Assembly (NCBI RefSeq): GCF_003731635.1
Contig: NZ_RCUA01000073.1
Span: forward strand, 6,232-70,231
Direction of reading: 5' to 3'
DNA length: 64,000 bases
Source of the DNA: Marisediminitalea oceani
Lineage (GTDB): Bacteria; Pseudomonadota; Gammaproteobacteria; Enterobacterales; Alteromonadaceae
Both the position numbers and the translations under genes were made by a program. The notes under the pieces were generated by a model. That model did no database searches. It was not told the origin of the DNA and saw only the letters and a program-made list of their open reading frames with translations. Of this stretch, positions 17,844 through 26,431 are shown in pieces (position 1 is the stretch's first letter; the number at the start of each line of letters is the position of its first letter).

Positions 17844-19403
17844 CTAAAACTGAAAATACAGAAATTCACTCACCTGTGACAAAGTGAGTACCCCAGCCAC
17901 AAACAATATCGCTGAAATAAGCGCCCAGCGCGTATTTGCTTTCCAGCCAATCCCACTGACCAGCTTAAACCCGGGCCAAAAAGTATCGCGTCGGTCATAA
18001 GATAACTTGCTCAACGAGCCAGCCACCCGACTAAAAATATCCTGAGTATTCGGCATCATCAGCACCACTATTAATAGACAGAAATTCCACACCCACACTT
18101 CAACAAAAGCGCTGCTTCCGGCGGAAGACTCGGTTATCCCGATCTGCGATAAAATCCCTGTTACGGATTCGCCTAAGCGGGTCCAGACCCCTTGGGGAAT
18201 AGATACGCCGTAACCGCCAAACATTCCCTTTAACATAGTCATAGCGCCGTCAAAAGTAACCGCACGGAAAAAGACCCACCCAACGACCACACCCACAAAA
18301 GTTACGGCCCAACCTAGCATACGGGCCAAGCCATTCTGCAACGCATGCAACGCGGGACACAGGTAACGCCAGGCATGAAAAATAATCAGATAAGAACCAT
18401 GCAGAGCCCCCCAGATTAAAAAGTTCCAACCCGCACCATGCCAGATCCCGCCAATGACCATAGTTAGAAACAAATTGCGGTATCGATTGAAATTACCGGC
18501 CCGGTTTCCTCCCAGGGCAATGTACAAATAGTCACGAAGAAAACGGGATAACGTCATATGCCAACGGCGCCAGAACTCAGAAATATTGACGGACTTATAA
18601 GGCGAATAGAAATTTAATGGCAAAATGATGCCAAACATTCTGGCCAATCCGATGGCCATATCGGAATACCCGGAAAAATCAAAATAGAGCTGGAAGGTAT
18701 AGGCCAGGGCGCCGGCCCAGGCGGCAAAAAAGTCCAGTGTTACGCCATTATCCACATTAATAAAAGCAACGTTGGCATAGCCTGCTACACCATCGGCAAG
18801 TACCGCCTTCTTAAATAACCCCAGCGCAAATATCGACAATCCCAGTCCCAGATTTCTGGCTGTGATAGAGGCATGGCCATTGGCAAATTGAGGCAACATT
18901 TCTTTATGGTGGACTATGGGGCCCGCTATCAGTTGCGGAAAAAACGTCACAAACAACGCATAGTCCAACGGATGTTTTTCTACAGTTTCGCCACGATAAG
19001 AGTCCACCAGATAAGCAATTTGCTGGAAGGTAAAAAACGATATGGCCAGAGGCAATACCACACCGGGAAGCGGTAAAGGAGTGTCCAACAATAAGTTAAC
19101 GTTCTCCAGAACAAAATCGGTGTATTTAAAGTAACCCAGCGACAATAAGTTCAGGAAAACGCCGAGATACAAGGTTACTTTTTCGCGGCTTTTACTGAGG
19201 CGTTTACCTAACTGGTAGTTGAGTACCATGGAGACCAGAATGATCGCCAGGTAAGCCGGATTCCACCAGCCATAGAAAAATAATGAGGCCAGCACCAGCA
19301 CACAAACAACGGCTTGAAATGAAGCATACCGTCCAAACAACCACACCAGTAAAATGGTCAGCGGCAAAAACGCAAAGATAAATTCGTAGGAGTTAAACAG
19401 CAT
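17844..19403 (-). CDS. MBOAT-family O-acyltransferase, AlgI-like
   Basis: A 519-aa polytopic membrane protein with about 11-12 helices. It starts MLFNSYEFIFAFLP, the N-terminus typical of AlgI relatives, and carries SFFTFQQIAYLVDSYRG, FFPQLIAGPI, the WRRWHMTLSRFLRDYLYI block and GGIWHGAGWNFLIWG, which includes the invariant catalytic histidine. The family moves acetyl groups from a cytoplasmic donor to extracellular polymers such as alginate or cellulose. It forms an operon with the SGNH-like gene downstream. No alginate genes surround it, so the acceptor is open. Confidence 0.9.
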   Translation of the reverse strand: MLFNSYEFIFAFLPLTILLVWLFGRYASFQAVVCVLVLASLFFYGWWNPAYLAIILVSMVLNYQLGKRLSKSREKVTLYLGVFLNLLSLGYFKYTDFVLENVNLLLDTPLPLPGVVLPLAISFFTFQQIAYLVDSYRGETVEKHPLDYALFVTFFPQLIAGPIVHHKEMLPQFANGHASITARNLGLGLSIFALGLFKKAVLADGVAGYANVAFINVDNGVTLDFFAAWAGALAYTFQLYFDFSGYSDMAIGLARMFGIILPLNFYSPYKSVNISEFWRRWHMTLSRFLRDYLYIALGGNRAGNFNRYRNLFLTMVIGGIWHGAGWNFLIWGALHGSYLIIFHAWRYLCPALHALQNGLARMLGWAVTFVGVVVGWVFFRAVTFDGAMTMLKGMFGGYGVSIPQGVWTRLGESVTGILSQIGITESSAGSSAFVEVWVWNFCLLIVVLMMPNTQDIFSRVAGSLSKLSYDRRDTFWPGFKLVSGIGWKANTRWALISAILFVAGVLTLSQVSEFLYFQF

Positions 19404-19584
19404 GCAATATCGCTTTTAGTTCTGTTTTTATAGGGTTACTGTTTGGTTAAGACATTACCCCAACTGGAAAAAGAGTTGAAGCCTTAATTGCATACTTTGC
19501 GTACACCGCCCCTTCTAAGCCATTGGCTTATTTGAGGTAATCCCAAGTCGCGTTACACTGGTGCGGTGAAAAAAGGACTTGCTG

Positions 19585-20229
19585 ATGCATATTATAATTA
19601 TTGATGATCACGAATTAGTCAGGGACGGCATTAAAAACCTGGTTGAGCAGGAATTTGGCTGGCATGTTTTGTTTGATGTTGCAGCGATAGAAGAGCTGCC
19701 GAATGCAGATGTTCTGGCAGATGTGGACGTAGCAATCATTGATATTTCACTGCAGGAAGCCTCCGGTTTTGACGTGCTGAATACCATTAAAACCAACTAC
19801 CCTGATGTTCGCTGCCTGATGGTAAGCATGTATGAACACGTCGGCTATATTTCTAAAGCGCTGGAACTTGGTGCCGACGGCTACGTCACTAAAACTGCGG
19901 CAACCAAAGAGCTGATGTGCGCGTTGGATGTACTGGAAAACGGCGATAATTATCTCAGCACCGATTTAAGTAACAAGCTTGCTTTTGGCCACAACAACGC
20001 CTTTTCGGAACTCACTGAACGGGAAAGAGAAGTGTTTTTATTGCTAGCCAGGGGGTTGCAACCTAAACGAATTTCCAGTCAGCTTAATACTATGCCAAAA
20101 ACCATCATGGTGCACCGGACAAACATTTATCATAAGCTGGGAGTAACATCACAGTTCGAACTACTGCGGATCGCGCTGAATGAAGGTATTCTGAGCCTGG
20201 ATGATTTTATTCATGCACCCGGCGCATAA
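19585..20229 (+). CDS. NarL/UhpA-type response regulator
   Basis: A 214-aa response regulator: receiver domain with acidic residues in IIDDHE, phospho-acceptor Asp53 in AIIDISLQEASGFD and the conserved lysine in GYVTKTA, followed by a LuxR-type HTH beginning LTEREREVFLLLARG. The start is ATG 19585, 7 nt after AAAAGGA; an in-frame TTG at 19579 is too close to that site. The next gene, overlapping by 29 nt, encodes a MASE1 histidine kinase, so the two form a UhpAB-like pair. The HTH turn reads RISSQLNTMPKTIMVHRTNI, slightly divergent from the consensus. Confidence 0.9.
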   Translation: MHIIIIDDHELVRDGIKNLVEQEFGWHVLFDVAAIEELPNADVLADVDVAIIDISLQEASGFDVLNTIKTNYPDVRCLMVSMYEHVGYISKALELGADGYVTKTAATKELMCALDVLENGDNYLSTDLSNKLAFGHNNAFSELTEREREVFLLLARGLQPKRISSQLNTMPKTIMVHRTNIYHKLGVTSQFELLRIALNEGILSLDDFIHAPGA

Positions 20230-21877
20230 ACTTTTCACCAGGACCTTTGTGGTACCAGCGCCATTGTCCAGGATGTCGTCTTTTACTTCATCCTTACAAA
20301 GCCTGTTCAGCTGTCGCTATTTGTTGATGGGACTGGTCTATACCTGTGTATTTCAAGCCTTCTGGCTGGTGAGCAGCGAATTTGAAACCGTAACCGCAAC
20401 CGTCAGTTGGTATCTTCCCGCCGGCATCAGGCTTGCCGCCTTTTTAGTTTGCCCTTACCGGGCCTGGCCGGCATTGGTTATCGCAGAAAAGCTTGTTTTC
20501 TTTGCTTTGTTTTCACCCGGTGCGGCGCTTGACGAAAGTGCTTTTATGAGCGGTAGCTATGGCTGGCTGATTGTACATTTAGTGCTGTCGCCAGCCGCTG
20601 TAATGGTATGCGTATGGCTGTTCAGAAAGTATAACCGCCGGCCTTTTTTCGATAACGTCAATTCAGTGATGAGCTTCTTGCTCTCAGGGGTTACCTTAAG
20701 TGCTCTGCTGGGGCTGATTTTTCTGGGCCGGCGAGCAATAGAGAACAGCGAATTCAGGGACATATTCTGGCCTGTCTGGTTTGACTTTATCCTCGGAGAT
20801 TTTGTTGGCATCCTGGTCCTGACGCCCATTATAATTATCCTGCTCCAGAGTAAACTAACCACTATACGAAGCAAACCACTTTTGCTATTAACGCTGTTGT
20901 GGGTAACTACCCTATTTTCAGTAATTCTGTCATTTCGCTCCGGTTTGGATTTTACCTATCAGCTAAAATACATCGCCATATTACCGGCCTTGTATCTCTC
21001 CTACCGCTTTGGCCTGCATGGCGGCGCGCTGGCCACACTGCTGATAGGATTAACCGCTTTCGTTGCTTCCTTAAATTCAGGTGAGTCCCCCCTGGAGCAT
21101 CAGTTTTACATTGTTGCCATGTCTATTACCGTATTAATCTTGGGAGCTGCTGTAGAACAGTCGCAACAGATGACAGACCAATTACTGGCAGCCAACAAGG
21201 AAATGGAAGAGAAAAACCGACTGCTACAGGAAGCTATTAATGATATCCAGGCGCTGTCTAATCAATTGGTTGCCACCCAGGAGGCTGAACGCAAACGGCT
21301 GTCGCGGGATCTGCACGATGACTTTGGCCATCGAATCGTGGATTTACAACTTCAGCTTGGCCTGGTCGCATCTCGCATGCCAGCACAAAATAATTCTCTT
21401 AGTACCATCTCCTGCAAGCTTGATGAACTGTATAGCGCCATGAAACAGAGTATCGGCAGATTGCGTCCAGCCGGTATCGACACCCTGCCTTTGGAACACG
21501 TGCTGCGCAATAGCGACACCCTTAAATCAATGCAGCGGTCAGGTATTCACTGTCAGTTACATAGTCAGGGAACGTCACCATCGCTAAGCGATGAAGTGCG
21601 TATTAATATTTACCGAATTATTCAGGAGGCCCTCTCCAACATCGCTAAACATGCCGGTGCCACAGCGGTTGAAATCGATATTACTTATGCTGAAGAAGCT
21701 ATTCACATTGAGGTTACCGACAACGGCATTGGCCTTACACAAACCCAACCAAAACCTTCATCACTTGGGCTTATTTCCATGCGGGAAAGAGCTCGATTTA
21801 TCGGCGCTCAGCTCACCATCGATTCAGGCCAACAGCAAGGCACGCGAGTCATAATCGACCTTCCTTTAACGGTGTAG
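20201..21877 (+). CDS. MASE1-domain sensor histidine kinase (UhpB-like)
   Basis: A 558-aa membrane kinase. The N-terminal 300 residues form about eight hydrophobic helices in a MASE1 layout (SWYLPAGIRLAAFLVCPYRA, FWPVWFDFILGDFVGIL). A coiled linker follows (EMEEKNRLLQEAINDIQALS), then a HisKA_3 dimerisation box with the phospho-acceptor histidine in RDLHDDFGHR and an HATPase domain (IQEALSNIAKHAGA, DNGIGL, GLISMRERA). It should phosphorylate the response regulator it overlaps. Signal unknown. The start is uncertain: ATGs at 20201, 20213 and 20273 are all possible. Confidence 0.9.
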   Translation: MILFMHPAHKLFTRTFVVPAPLSRMSSFTSSLQSLFSCRYLLMGLVYTCVFQAFWLVSSEFETVTATVSWYLPAGIRLAAFLVCPYRAWPALVIAEKLVFFALFSPGAALDESAFMSGSYGWLIVHLVLSPAAVMVCVWLFRKYNRRPFFDNVNSVMSFLLSGVTLSALLGLIFLGRRAIENSEFRDIFWPVWFDFILGDFVGILVLTPIIIILLQSKLTTIRSKPLLLLTLLWVTTLFSVILSFRSGLDFTYQLKYIAILPALYLSYRFGLHGGALATLLIGLTAFVASLNSGESPLEHQFYIVAMSITVLILGAAVEQSQQMTDQLLAANKEMEEKNRLLQEAINDIQALSNQLVATQEAERKRLSRDLHDDFGHRIVDLQLQLGLVASRMPAQNNSLSTISCKLDELYSAMKQSIGRLRPAGIDTLPLEHVLRNSDTLKSMQRSGIHCQLHSQGTSPSLSDEVRINIYRIIQEALSNIAKHAGATAVEIDITYAEEAIHIEVTDNGIGLTQTQPKPSSLGLISMRERARFIGAQLTIDSGQQQGTRVIIDLPLTV

Positions 21878-21974
21878 CCTAAGCAACCGGCTTAGTCTTG
21901 CTAAGAGTAATACCAATAGCGGCCTGAGCAGAAACGGTTAATAACTATCTTCGAGGTATAATTAAGGAGGTAGT

Positions 21975-22751
21975 ATGAAAAGTAACATCATTTTATCCGG
22001 CCTGACGCTCTCGGCCGTACTGCTGGCTGGGTGCTGCACCACTGAACACGCGCAAACACAACCACCCCATCAGCATAGCGCAAGCTCTGAAGCCTATGCG
22101 GTAGCGCCCGAACAACCGGCCCCCGCCGCTATAACCGACTATTCTAAGCCACCACGTCAGCAAGTTCAGTACCGGCCGCATCAGGATCGCCTGCAGGGCG
22201 TGGATCCCTACATTCCCAGAGCCACGCCGGTTTCAGGATGGGCGCCACCGGCTCATACTTACCGGCCAGTGTTTACCCATAAATTACTCGGCGATTATGC
22301 TGAGCAAATGACTATGAAGTTAATTGAGAATATGCGCTATGTCTCAACTAATACACCGGTTGCAGTCACCTCTCTGGTAGATCTGGATAGTTCACTTTCC
22401 CACACCAACATTCTGGGCAACCAAATGGCGGAAAGCTTCATTACTGAGTTGCAGGAGTTTGGCATCCCTGTTGTCGATTATAAAACCACAGGTGTGATCC
22501 ATGTTGGCGGTAGTGGCGACTTTGTATTCAGCCGCAACTTAGGCGAACTGGAGCGTAATCCCTACATAAAATAGATTTTATCCGGCACCATGACCTACAA
22601 TGACCGCGGCATCATTCTTAACATCCGCATGGTCGACATTAACTCAAAAGTGGTGGTTGCCTCCTCGAAGGGCTTCATCCCTCAATTTGTGGTTGATTCA
22701 CTTTACCCGCGTAATTACGTCGACGGCATAGTGCTTGACACCACCAGCTAA
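21975..22751 (+). pseudogene. flgO: FlgO-family lipoprotein gene interrupted by an in-frame TAG
   Basis: A strong AAGGAGGT ribosome site precedes ATG 21975. The product starts with a lipoprotein signal (lipobox LAGC) and a Pro/Gln-rich spacer, then enters the FlgO domain (MRYVSTNTPVAVTSLVDLD, LGNQMAESFITELQEFGIPV). TAG at 22572-22574 stops it at residue 199, but the same frame continues for 58 codons (ILSGTMTYNDRGIILNIRMV, SSKGFIPQFVV) to TAA 22749-22751, exactly the missing C-terminal half of the domain. In homologues the position after YIK is usually aromatic, so TAT/TAC to TAG is likely. FlgO is an outer-membrane protein of polar flagella in Vibrio; no flgT or flgP is nearby. Confidence 0.78.
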
Positions 22752-22777
22752 CATCTGCTGTTATCATCGCAACAAAC

Positions 22778-22799
22778 CAGGCTCCGGCAACGGAGCCTG
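22778..22799. terminator. Bidirectional hairpin between the flgO-like and acyltransferase genes
   Basis: CAGGCTCCG pairs with CGGAGCCTG over GCAA. On the minus strand it is followed by GGTTTGTTG, on the plus strand by TTCAGGCTT. It lies between convergent genes. Confidence 0.75.
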
Positions 22800-22806
22800 T
22801 TCAGGC

Positions 22807-24003
22807 TTAACCTGCCCGCTCAGCCAATGGTTTACTCGCGCCGCTAAGGATGTGCTTTACCCACGTTTTTTTAACTATCAATTCAAACAAGACAAAGGCG
22901 GTAGCCAGGGTAAGAACCGTAATACTGATTAGCTTAACTATCCAGTACAGCGGCATTTCAGCAAAGGCCACCTGCAACCACACAACCAGTGGCAAGTGAA
23001 TCAGATAAAGCCAGTAGGCCCGCGCCGACAAAAAACGAATGGCCGTATTTGGCTGACTAAATAGCCGCTTACAAACGGTCATTAATACTGCAATCAACAG
23101 CCACATCATGCTGGCATAACAGACTACAAACCCGGCTTTGAAGTAAAGATAGTATTCCTGTCCGGGATGCATTTCGTAAGCAGACAGATAAATCGCTCCC
23201 ATTACGGCAATCCCAAGCGAGGTAAGTCGATGCCAGTTAATCTGCATGAAGTCTGCCAGTAAAAACTGGTGTTGGTACAAGCCCCATCCAAGCAGGAAAA
23301 AGCCACCATAAATTAGCAACAATGGCAGATGGGGCCACAGTGACTTATCCGGTGTATCGAGCCCCCAGTGATCCATCCACCACAGGCAGCCAGCCACCAG
23401 CAAACATCGCAGCATCAACCCCGAGCGGCTAGCACATAGCCAGACCAGAACTCGCCTGCCCACAACGGTCAGTGATTGCGAAGTCGCGGGCACTCGCTCA
23501 AGCAGCTTTATCAGCACCACAGCGATAGCGGTACACAGCATCAGGTAGTAAAGAAACCACAAGTGAGTACCGGTAAACATACCGGCAGGCAGCTCCGTCA
23601 GACTTTGCAGGCCCTGCCACAAGCCATCTGGTATATCGGCTTCACCACGCATACTCGCACCGCCCATTACCCAGCCTGAGACCAGTAATGGCCTGAGCAG
23701 AAACCAACCGGCGATAAAAGGTATTCCCAAGCGTACCGCGCGTGACGTCACTAACGCATTCACACCATATTTTTGCAGTGACATGCAGGTAAAAAACCCC
23801 GCAATCAAAAAAAACAGTGGCATCCGAAATGAGTGACTCACCAGGCTAAAAATACTGATTGCCGGGCTGGTATTAATATCCATTACAGCCCAGCCAATAA
23901 ATACCGGCATAAACGATAATCCGGCGTGAAAAACCACCCCAAGTATCAGAGCAAAAGCACGTAGCGCATCGAGATATTCGATGCGTTCGGTAGACATGGT
24001 CAT
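22807..24003 (-). CDS. Acyltransferase 3 family membrane protein (OpgC/MdoC-like)
   Basis: A 398-aa protein with about ten hydrophobic helices. It begins ERIEYLDALRAFALILGVVFHAG, the acyltransferase 3 signature containing the conserved Asp-x-x-Arg and the catalytic-type histidine, followed by FFLIAGFF. The overall pattern is closest to OpgC (succinylation of periplasmic glucans), but many subfamilies share it. The ATG at 24003 has an AGGTAA ribosome site. It is the second gene of an operon with a CIA30-domain protein (22 bp apart) whose promoter region faces the membrane-fused ECF sigma gene. Confidence 0.85.
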   Translation of the reverse strand: MTMSTERIEYLDALRAFALILGVVFHAGLSFMPVFIGWAVMDINTSPAISIFSLVSHSFRMPLFFLIAGFFTCMSLQKYGVNALVTSRAVRLGIPFIAGWFLLRPLLVSGWVMGGASMRGEADIPDGLWQGLQSLTELPAGMFTGTHLWFLYYLMLCTAIAVVLIKLLERVPATSQSLTVVGRRVLVWLCASRSGLMLRCLLVAGCLWWMDHWGLDTPDKSLWPHLPLLLIYGGFFLLGWGLYQHQFLLADFMQINWHRLTSLGIAVMGAIYLSAYEMHPGQEYYLYFKAGFVVCYASMMWLLIAVLMTVCKRLFSQPNTAIRFLSARAYWLYLIHLPLVVWLQVAFAEMPLYWIVKLISITVLTLATAFVLFELIVKKTWVKHILSGASKPLAERAG

Positions 24004-24025
24004 GTGGTATTACCTGCGCTTGAGG

Positions 24026-24622
24026 TTAGTAAAAGCCGATTTCGTCTATAACAAAATCATAAGCCGACTGCTGCATAGCAAAAGCCACTATGCTCAGGCT
24101 ATTCAGCGTACTGGCATCCAGTGAGGTCTGTTCTGACCAGGCCCGTTTTAAACTGCTAAAAGGAAGCTTAACCTCATGAAATTTATTGTCTGCCTTAATC
24201 AGTACCGGCGCAGCATGATAATCAAAGTTTTCAACCTCTGCGCTATTGGCTGAGACTGACATAAGTCCCTGATTGATTTTAACCTTCAGACGGATCCCCT
24301 GATATCCGGAGGCATCCATAGGCTTTCCCTGAGCATCGAGTAGCAGAATCGAACTGGCCCAGGCGGGCTGCCCACGAGGAGGGATGAGATTACCAGTGAG
24401 ATGCATTTTACCGCCCTGGACAGTCACTTCACTTTCGCTGCTGCCACCGGCAACCGTATCATTCATAAACTGGCGCTGCACTCCCAGGTTGTTTTGAGTC
24501 TGATGTTTAAAGTTATCCACCAGTTCCGGTAATTCGTTTGCAAAGGCGCAAACCGGAAGCAGTATGGACGCAATAGCAAATAATCCAAAAAAGTGGCGCA
24601 TTGTCTGATTAAGCATATTCAT
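24026..24622 (-). CDS. Exported CIA30-domain protein
   Basis: A 198-aa protein with a Sec signal (FFGLFAIASILLPVCAFA) and a galactose-binding-like fold. The stretch SGYQGIRLKVKINQG and the ending YDFVIDEIGFY match the CIA30 (complex I intermediate-associated protein 30) family. In bacteria these are periplasmic or cytoplasmic proteins of unclear role, sometimes linked to carbohydrate binding. It is the first gene of an operon with the acyltransferase and is divergent from the ECF sigma gene, with a TGTCACC element facing it. Start could be ATG 24622 or one of two ATGs just inside. Confidence 0.78.
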   Translation of the reverse strand: MNMLNQTMRHFFGLFAIASILLPVCAFANELPELVDNFKHQTQNNLGVQRQFMNDTVAGGSSESEVTVQGGKMHLTGNLIPPRGQPAWASSILLLDAQGKPMDASGYQGIRLKVKINQGLMSVSANSAEVENFDYHAAPVLIKADNKFHEVKLPFSSLKRAWSEQTSLDASTLNSLSIVAFAMQQSAYDFVIDEIGFY

Positions 24623-24719
24623 AATAGGTGTTCTCCATTTAAACCGTTAAAGTAGTTTCTCCCCCCGGCAACTCAGGCAGTGCAGAGGGATTTAACGGAT
24701 AAGAGCCAGGCAGCATGAG

Positions 24720-24770
24720 AAAGGTGACAAAAAAGATGAAAAAGTATTTTTTGAATTTTCTGTCACCTTT
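24720..24770. promoter_or_regulatory. 10-bp inverted repeat with TGTCACC elements, candidate divergent ECF promoters
   Basis: AAAGGTGACA (24720-24729) and TGTCACCTTT (24761-24770) form a perfect inverted repeat with 31 bp of A/T-rich spacer. Read outward, TGTCACCTTT faces the ECF sigma gene on one side and the CIA30 operon on the other. TGTCAC-type -35 elements are known for some ECF groups (ECF41 uses TGTCACA), so this may be a pair of promoters read by the adjacent sigma factor; a repressor operator is the alternative. Confidence 0.5.
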
Positions 24771-24817
24771 TATTCCCAGGCAGGCACATACACCCAAAGT
24801 AGCTATGAAAAGACAGC

Positions 24818-26431
24818 ATGAATTTATTTAACAAGCGCTCCTCCGTTGCCGGGAAAGGCGATGCCACACTGGTTATGCTTTCGCTCGGTGGTAACCGGCA
24901 AGCCTATAGCGAGATAGTAAATCGCTACCAGACCCTGCTTTGTTCGCTGGCTTATTCGTCTACCGGCGATCTCAGGCATAGCGAAGATATAGCCCAGGAG
25001 GCTTTCGTTGAGGGCTGGCGTAAACTGGATACCCTGCACGATCCGGAAAAACTTAAGTCCTGGCTTTGTGGCATTTTGCGTTTTAAGGTCAGCCGGCACT
25101 ATCGCAAAACCGTTAAAGAAACTCAGCACCAGGATATCCAGTTAACTACCGAACAGGACATTGTTGACGAGGCTGCTTTGGAGCAAACCGCGATCAGTGA
25201 ACAACACCAGGCTTTGTTATGGCAGGTACTTGATCAAATGGAGCCGCTTTATCGTGAACCGATGATATTGTTTTACCGGGAAGAGCAGTCTGTGCAGCGG
25301 GTCGCCGAAGAACTGGAACTTAGCGAAGATGCCGTAAAACAGCGTATCTCGCGAGGCCGAAAATTGCTTAAAGAGGCCATGGCGGTCTTTGTTGAGGATA
25401 CGCTTAAACACAGTAAGCCCGGCGCCGCCTTTACAGTAGCGGTTATGACCATGATCAGTGGTATATCGCCACCGGCGAAAGCAGTCGTTTTAGGTGGTAG
25501 TGCCGTAAAGACCGGCTTGCTGTTTAAGTTTGCCTCGTTCGCGGCCCTGTTAGCCTCGGTCTCCGGGCTGATTGGTTCATGGTTCAGCCTTAGAGCCAGC
25601 CTGGCCCAATCACGCACCAAGCGTGAACGGCATCTGGTGAAAAAATCGGTTACGCTGTTTTTTGTATTCGCCGCCCTCTACATTGCCGGCATGGTAGGGC
25701 TAAAAGCGCTTTGCTACGTATTCCCGCAACACGCTGTTACTCTGAGCCTGCTATCACAAACCGTTGTTGCCGGACTCGTGATCAGTTATGTGATACTGGT
25801 GAAAACAATGTTCGGCGCCATGAAAGATCTGCGCGCCCTCGAACGAATAACGCAGCCCGAGGCTTTTATGGCCAGTGCCCACCGGGCTGGCGCTAAACAG
25901 CGGGAATATATCAGCCCCTTCAGGCTACTGGGCGTACCACTTTGTCATTTTCAGTTTGGCATGCCTGAACATACCGACACGCCAGCCTATGGGTGGATTG
26001 CCGCGGGTACCCACGCCAGAGGCCTGCTATTTGCCTGGGGCGGCGTGGCGGTGGCGCCGGTGAGTGTAGGCATCATTTCCTTTGGTATTATCACCATTGG
26101 AGGCGTTGGTGTTGGCGTTATTGGTACCGGCACGGTTGCCTTTGGTGTACTGGCATTTGGAGCCTCAGCGGTTGGCTATCAGGCATTTGCTTCGTTGTCG
26201 GCAGTTGGCTGGCAAAGTGCCATTAGCGGTGGGATCTCAATGGCAAGAGAAGCTGCGATCGGGGCGGTAGCCATAGCAAAGCACGAAAACAATGAGATTG
26301 CTGGGGACATTGCCAGGCTCTCTGAATTCCAGTGGCTCTCAACATGGGTTCTCCTGGCCATTGCGCTATTAGTGATTGTTCCGGCCATCTGGCATGCCCG
26401 CGCCGTCACCCAACGAATGAAAGCTGATTAA
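24818..26431 (+). CDS. ECF-type sigma factor fused to a C-terminal membrane domain
   Basis: A 537-aa fusion. Residues 20-190 are a sigma-70 family ECF factor: region 2 (VNRYQTLLCSLAYSS, DIAQEAFVEGWRKL) and region 4 with its HTH (VQRVAEELELSEDAVKQRIS, GRKLLKE). From about residue 205 the protein is hydrophobic, with helices near 225-255, 280-300 and 310-335, a soluble patch, then a Gly-periodic segment (about 405-475) with repeats like VSVGIISFGIITIGGVGVG, and a final helix (WVLLAIALLVIVPAIW). The fusion would tether the sigma to the membrane and could replace a separate anti-sigma factor. No anti-sigma gene is adjacent. Its stop overlaps that of the GGDEF gene. Confidence 0.85.
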   Translation: MNLFNKRSSVAGKGDATLVMLSLGGNRQAYSEIVNRYQTLLCSLAYSSTGDLRHSEDIAQEAFVEGWRKLDTLHDPEKLKSWLCGILRFKVSRHYRKTVKETQHQDIQLTTEQDIVDEAALEQTAISEQHQALLWQVLDQMEPLYREPMILFYREEQSVQRVAEELELSEDAVKQRISRGRKLLKEAMAVFVEDTLKHSKPGAAFTVAVMTMISGISPPAKAVVLGGSAVKTGLLFKFASFAALLASVSGLIGSWFSLRASLAQSRTKRERHLVKKSVTLFFVFAALYIAGMVGLKALCYVFPQHAVTLSLLSQTVVAGLVISYVILVKTMFGAMKDLRALERITQPEAFMASAHRAGAKQREYISPFRLLGVPLCHFQFGMPEHTDTPAYGWIAAGTHARGLLFAWGGVAVAPVSVGIISFGIITIGGVGVGVIGTGTVAFGVLAFGASAVGYQAFASLSAVGWQSAISGGISMAREAAIGAVAIAKHENNEIAGDIARLSEFQWLSTWVLLAIALLVIVPAIWHARAVTQRMKAD

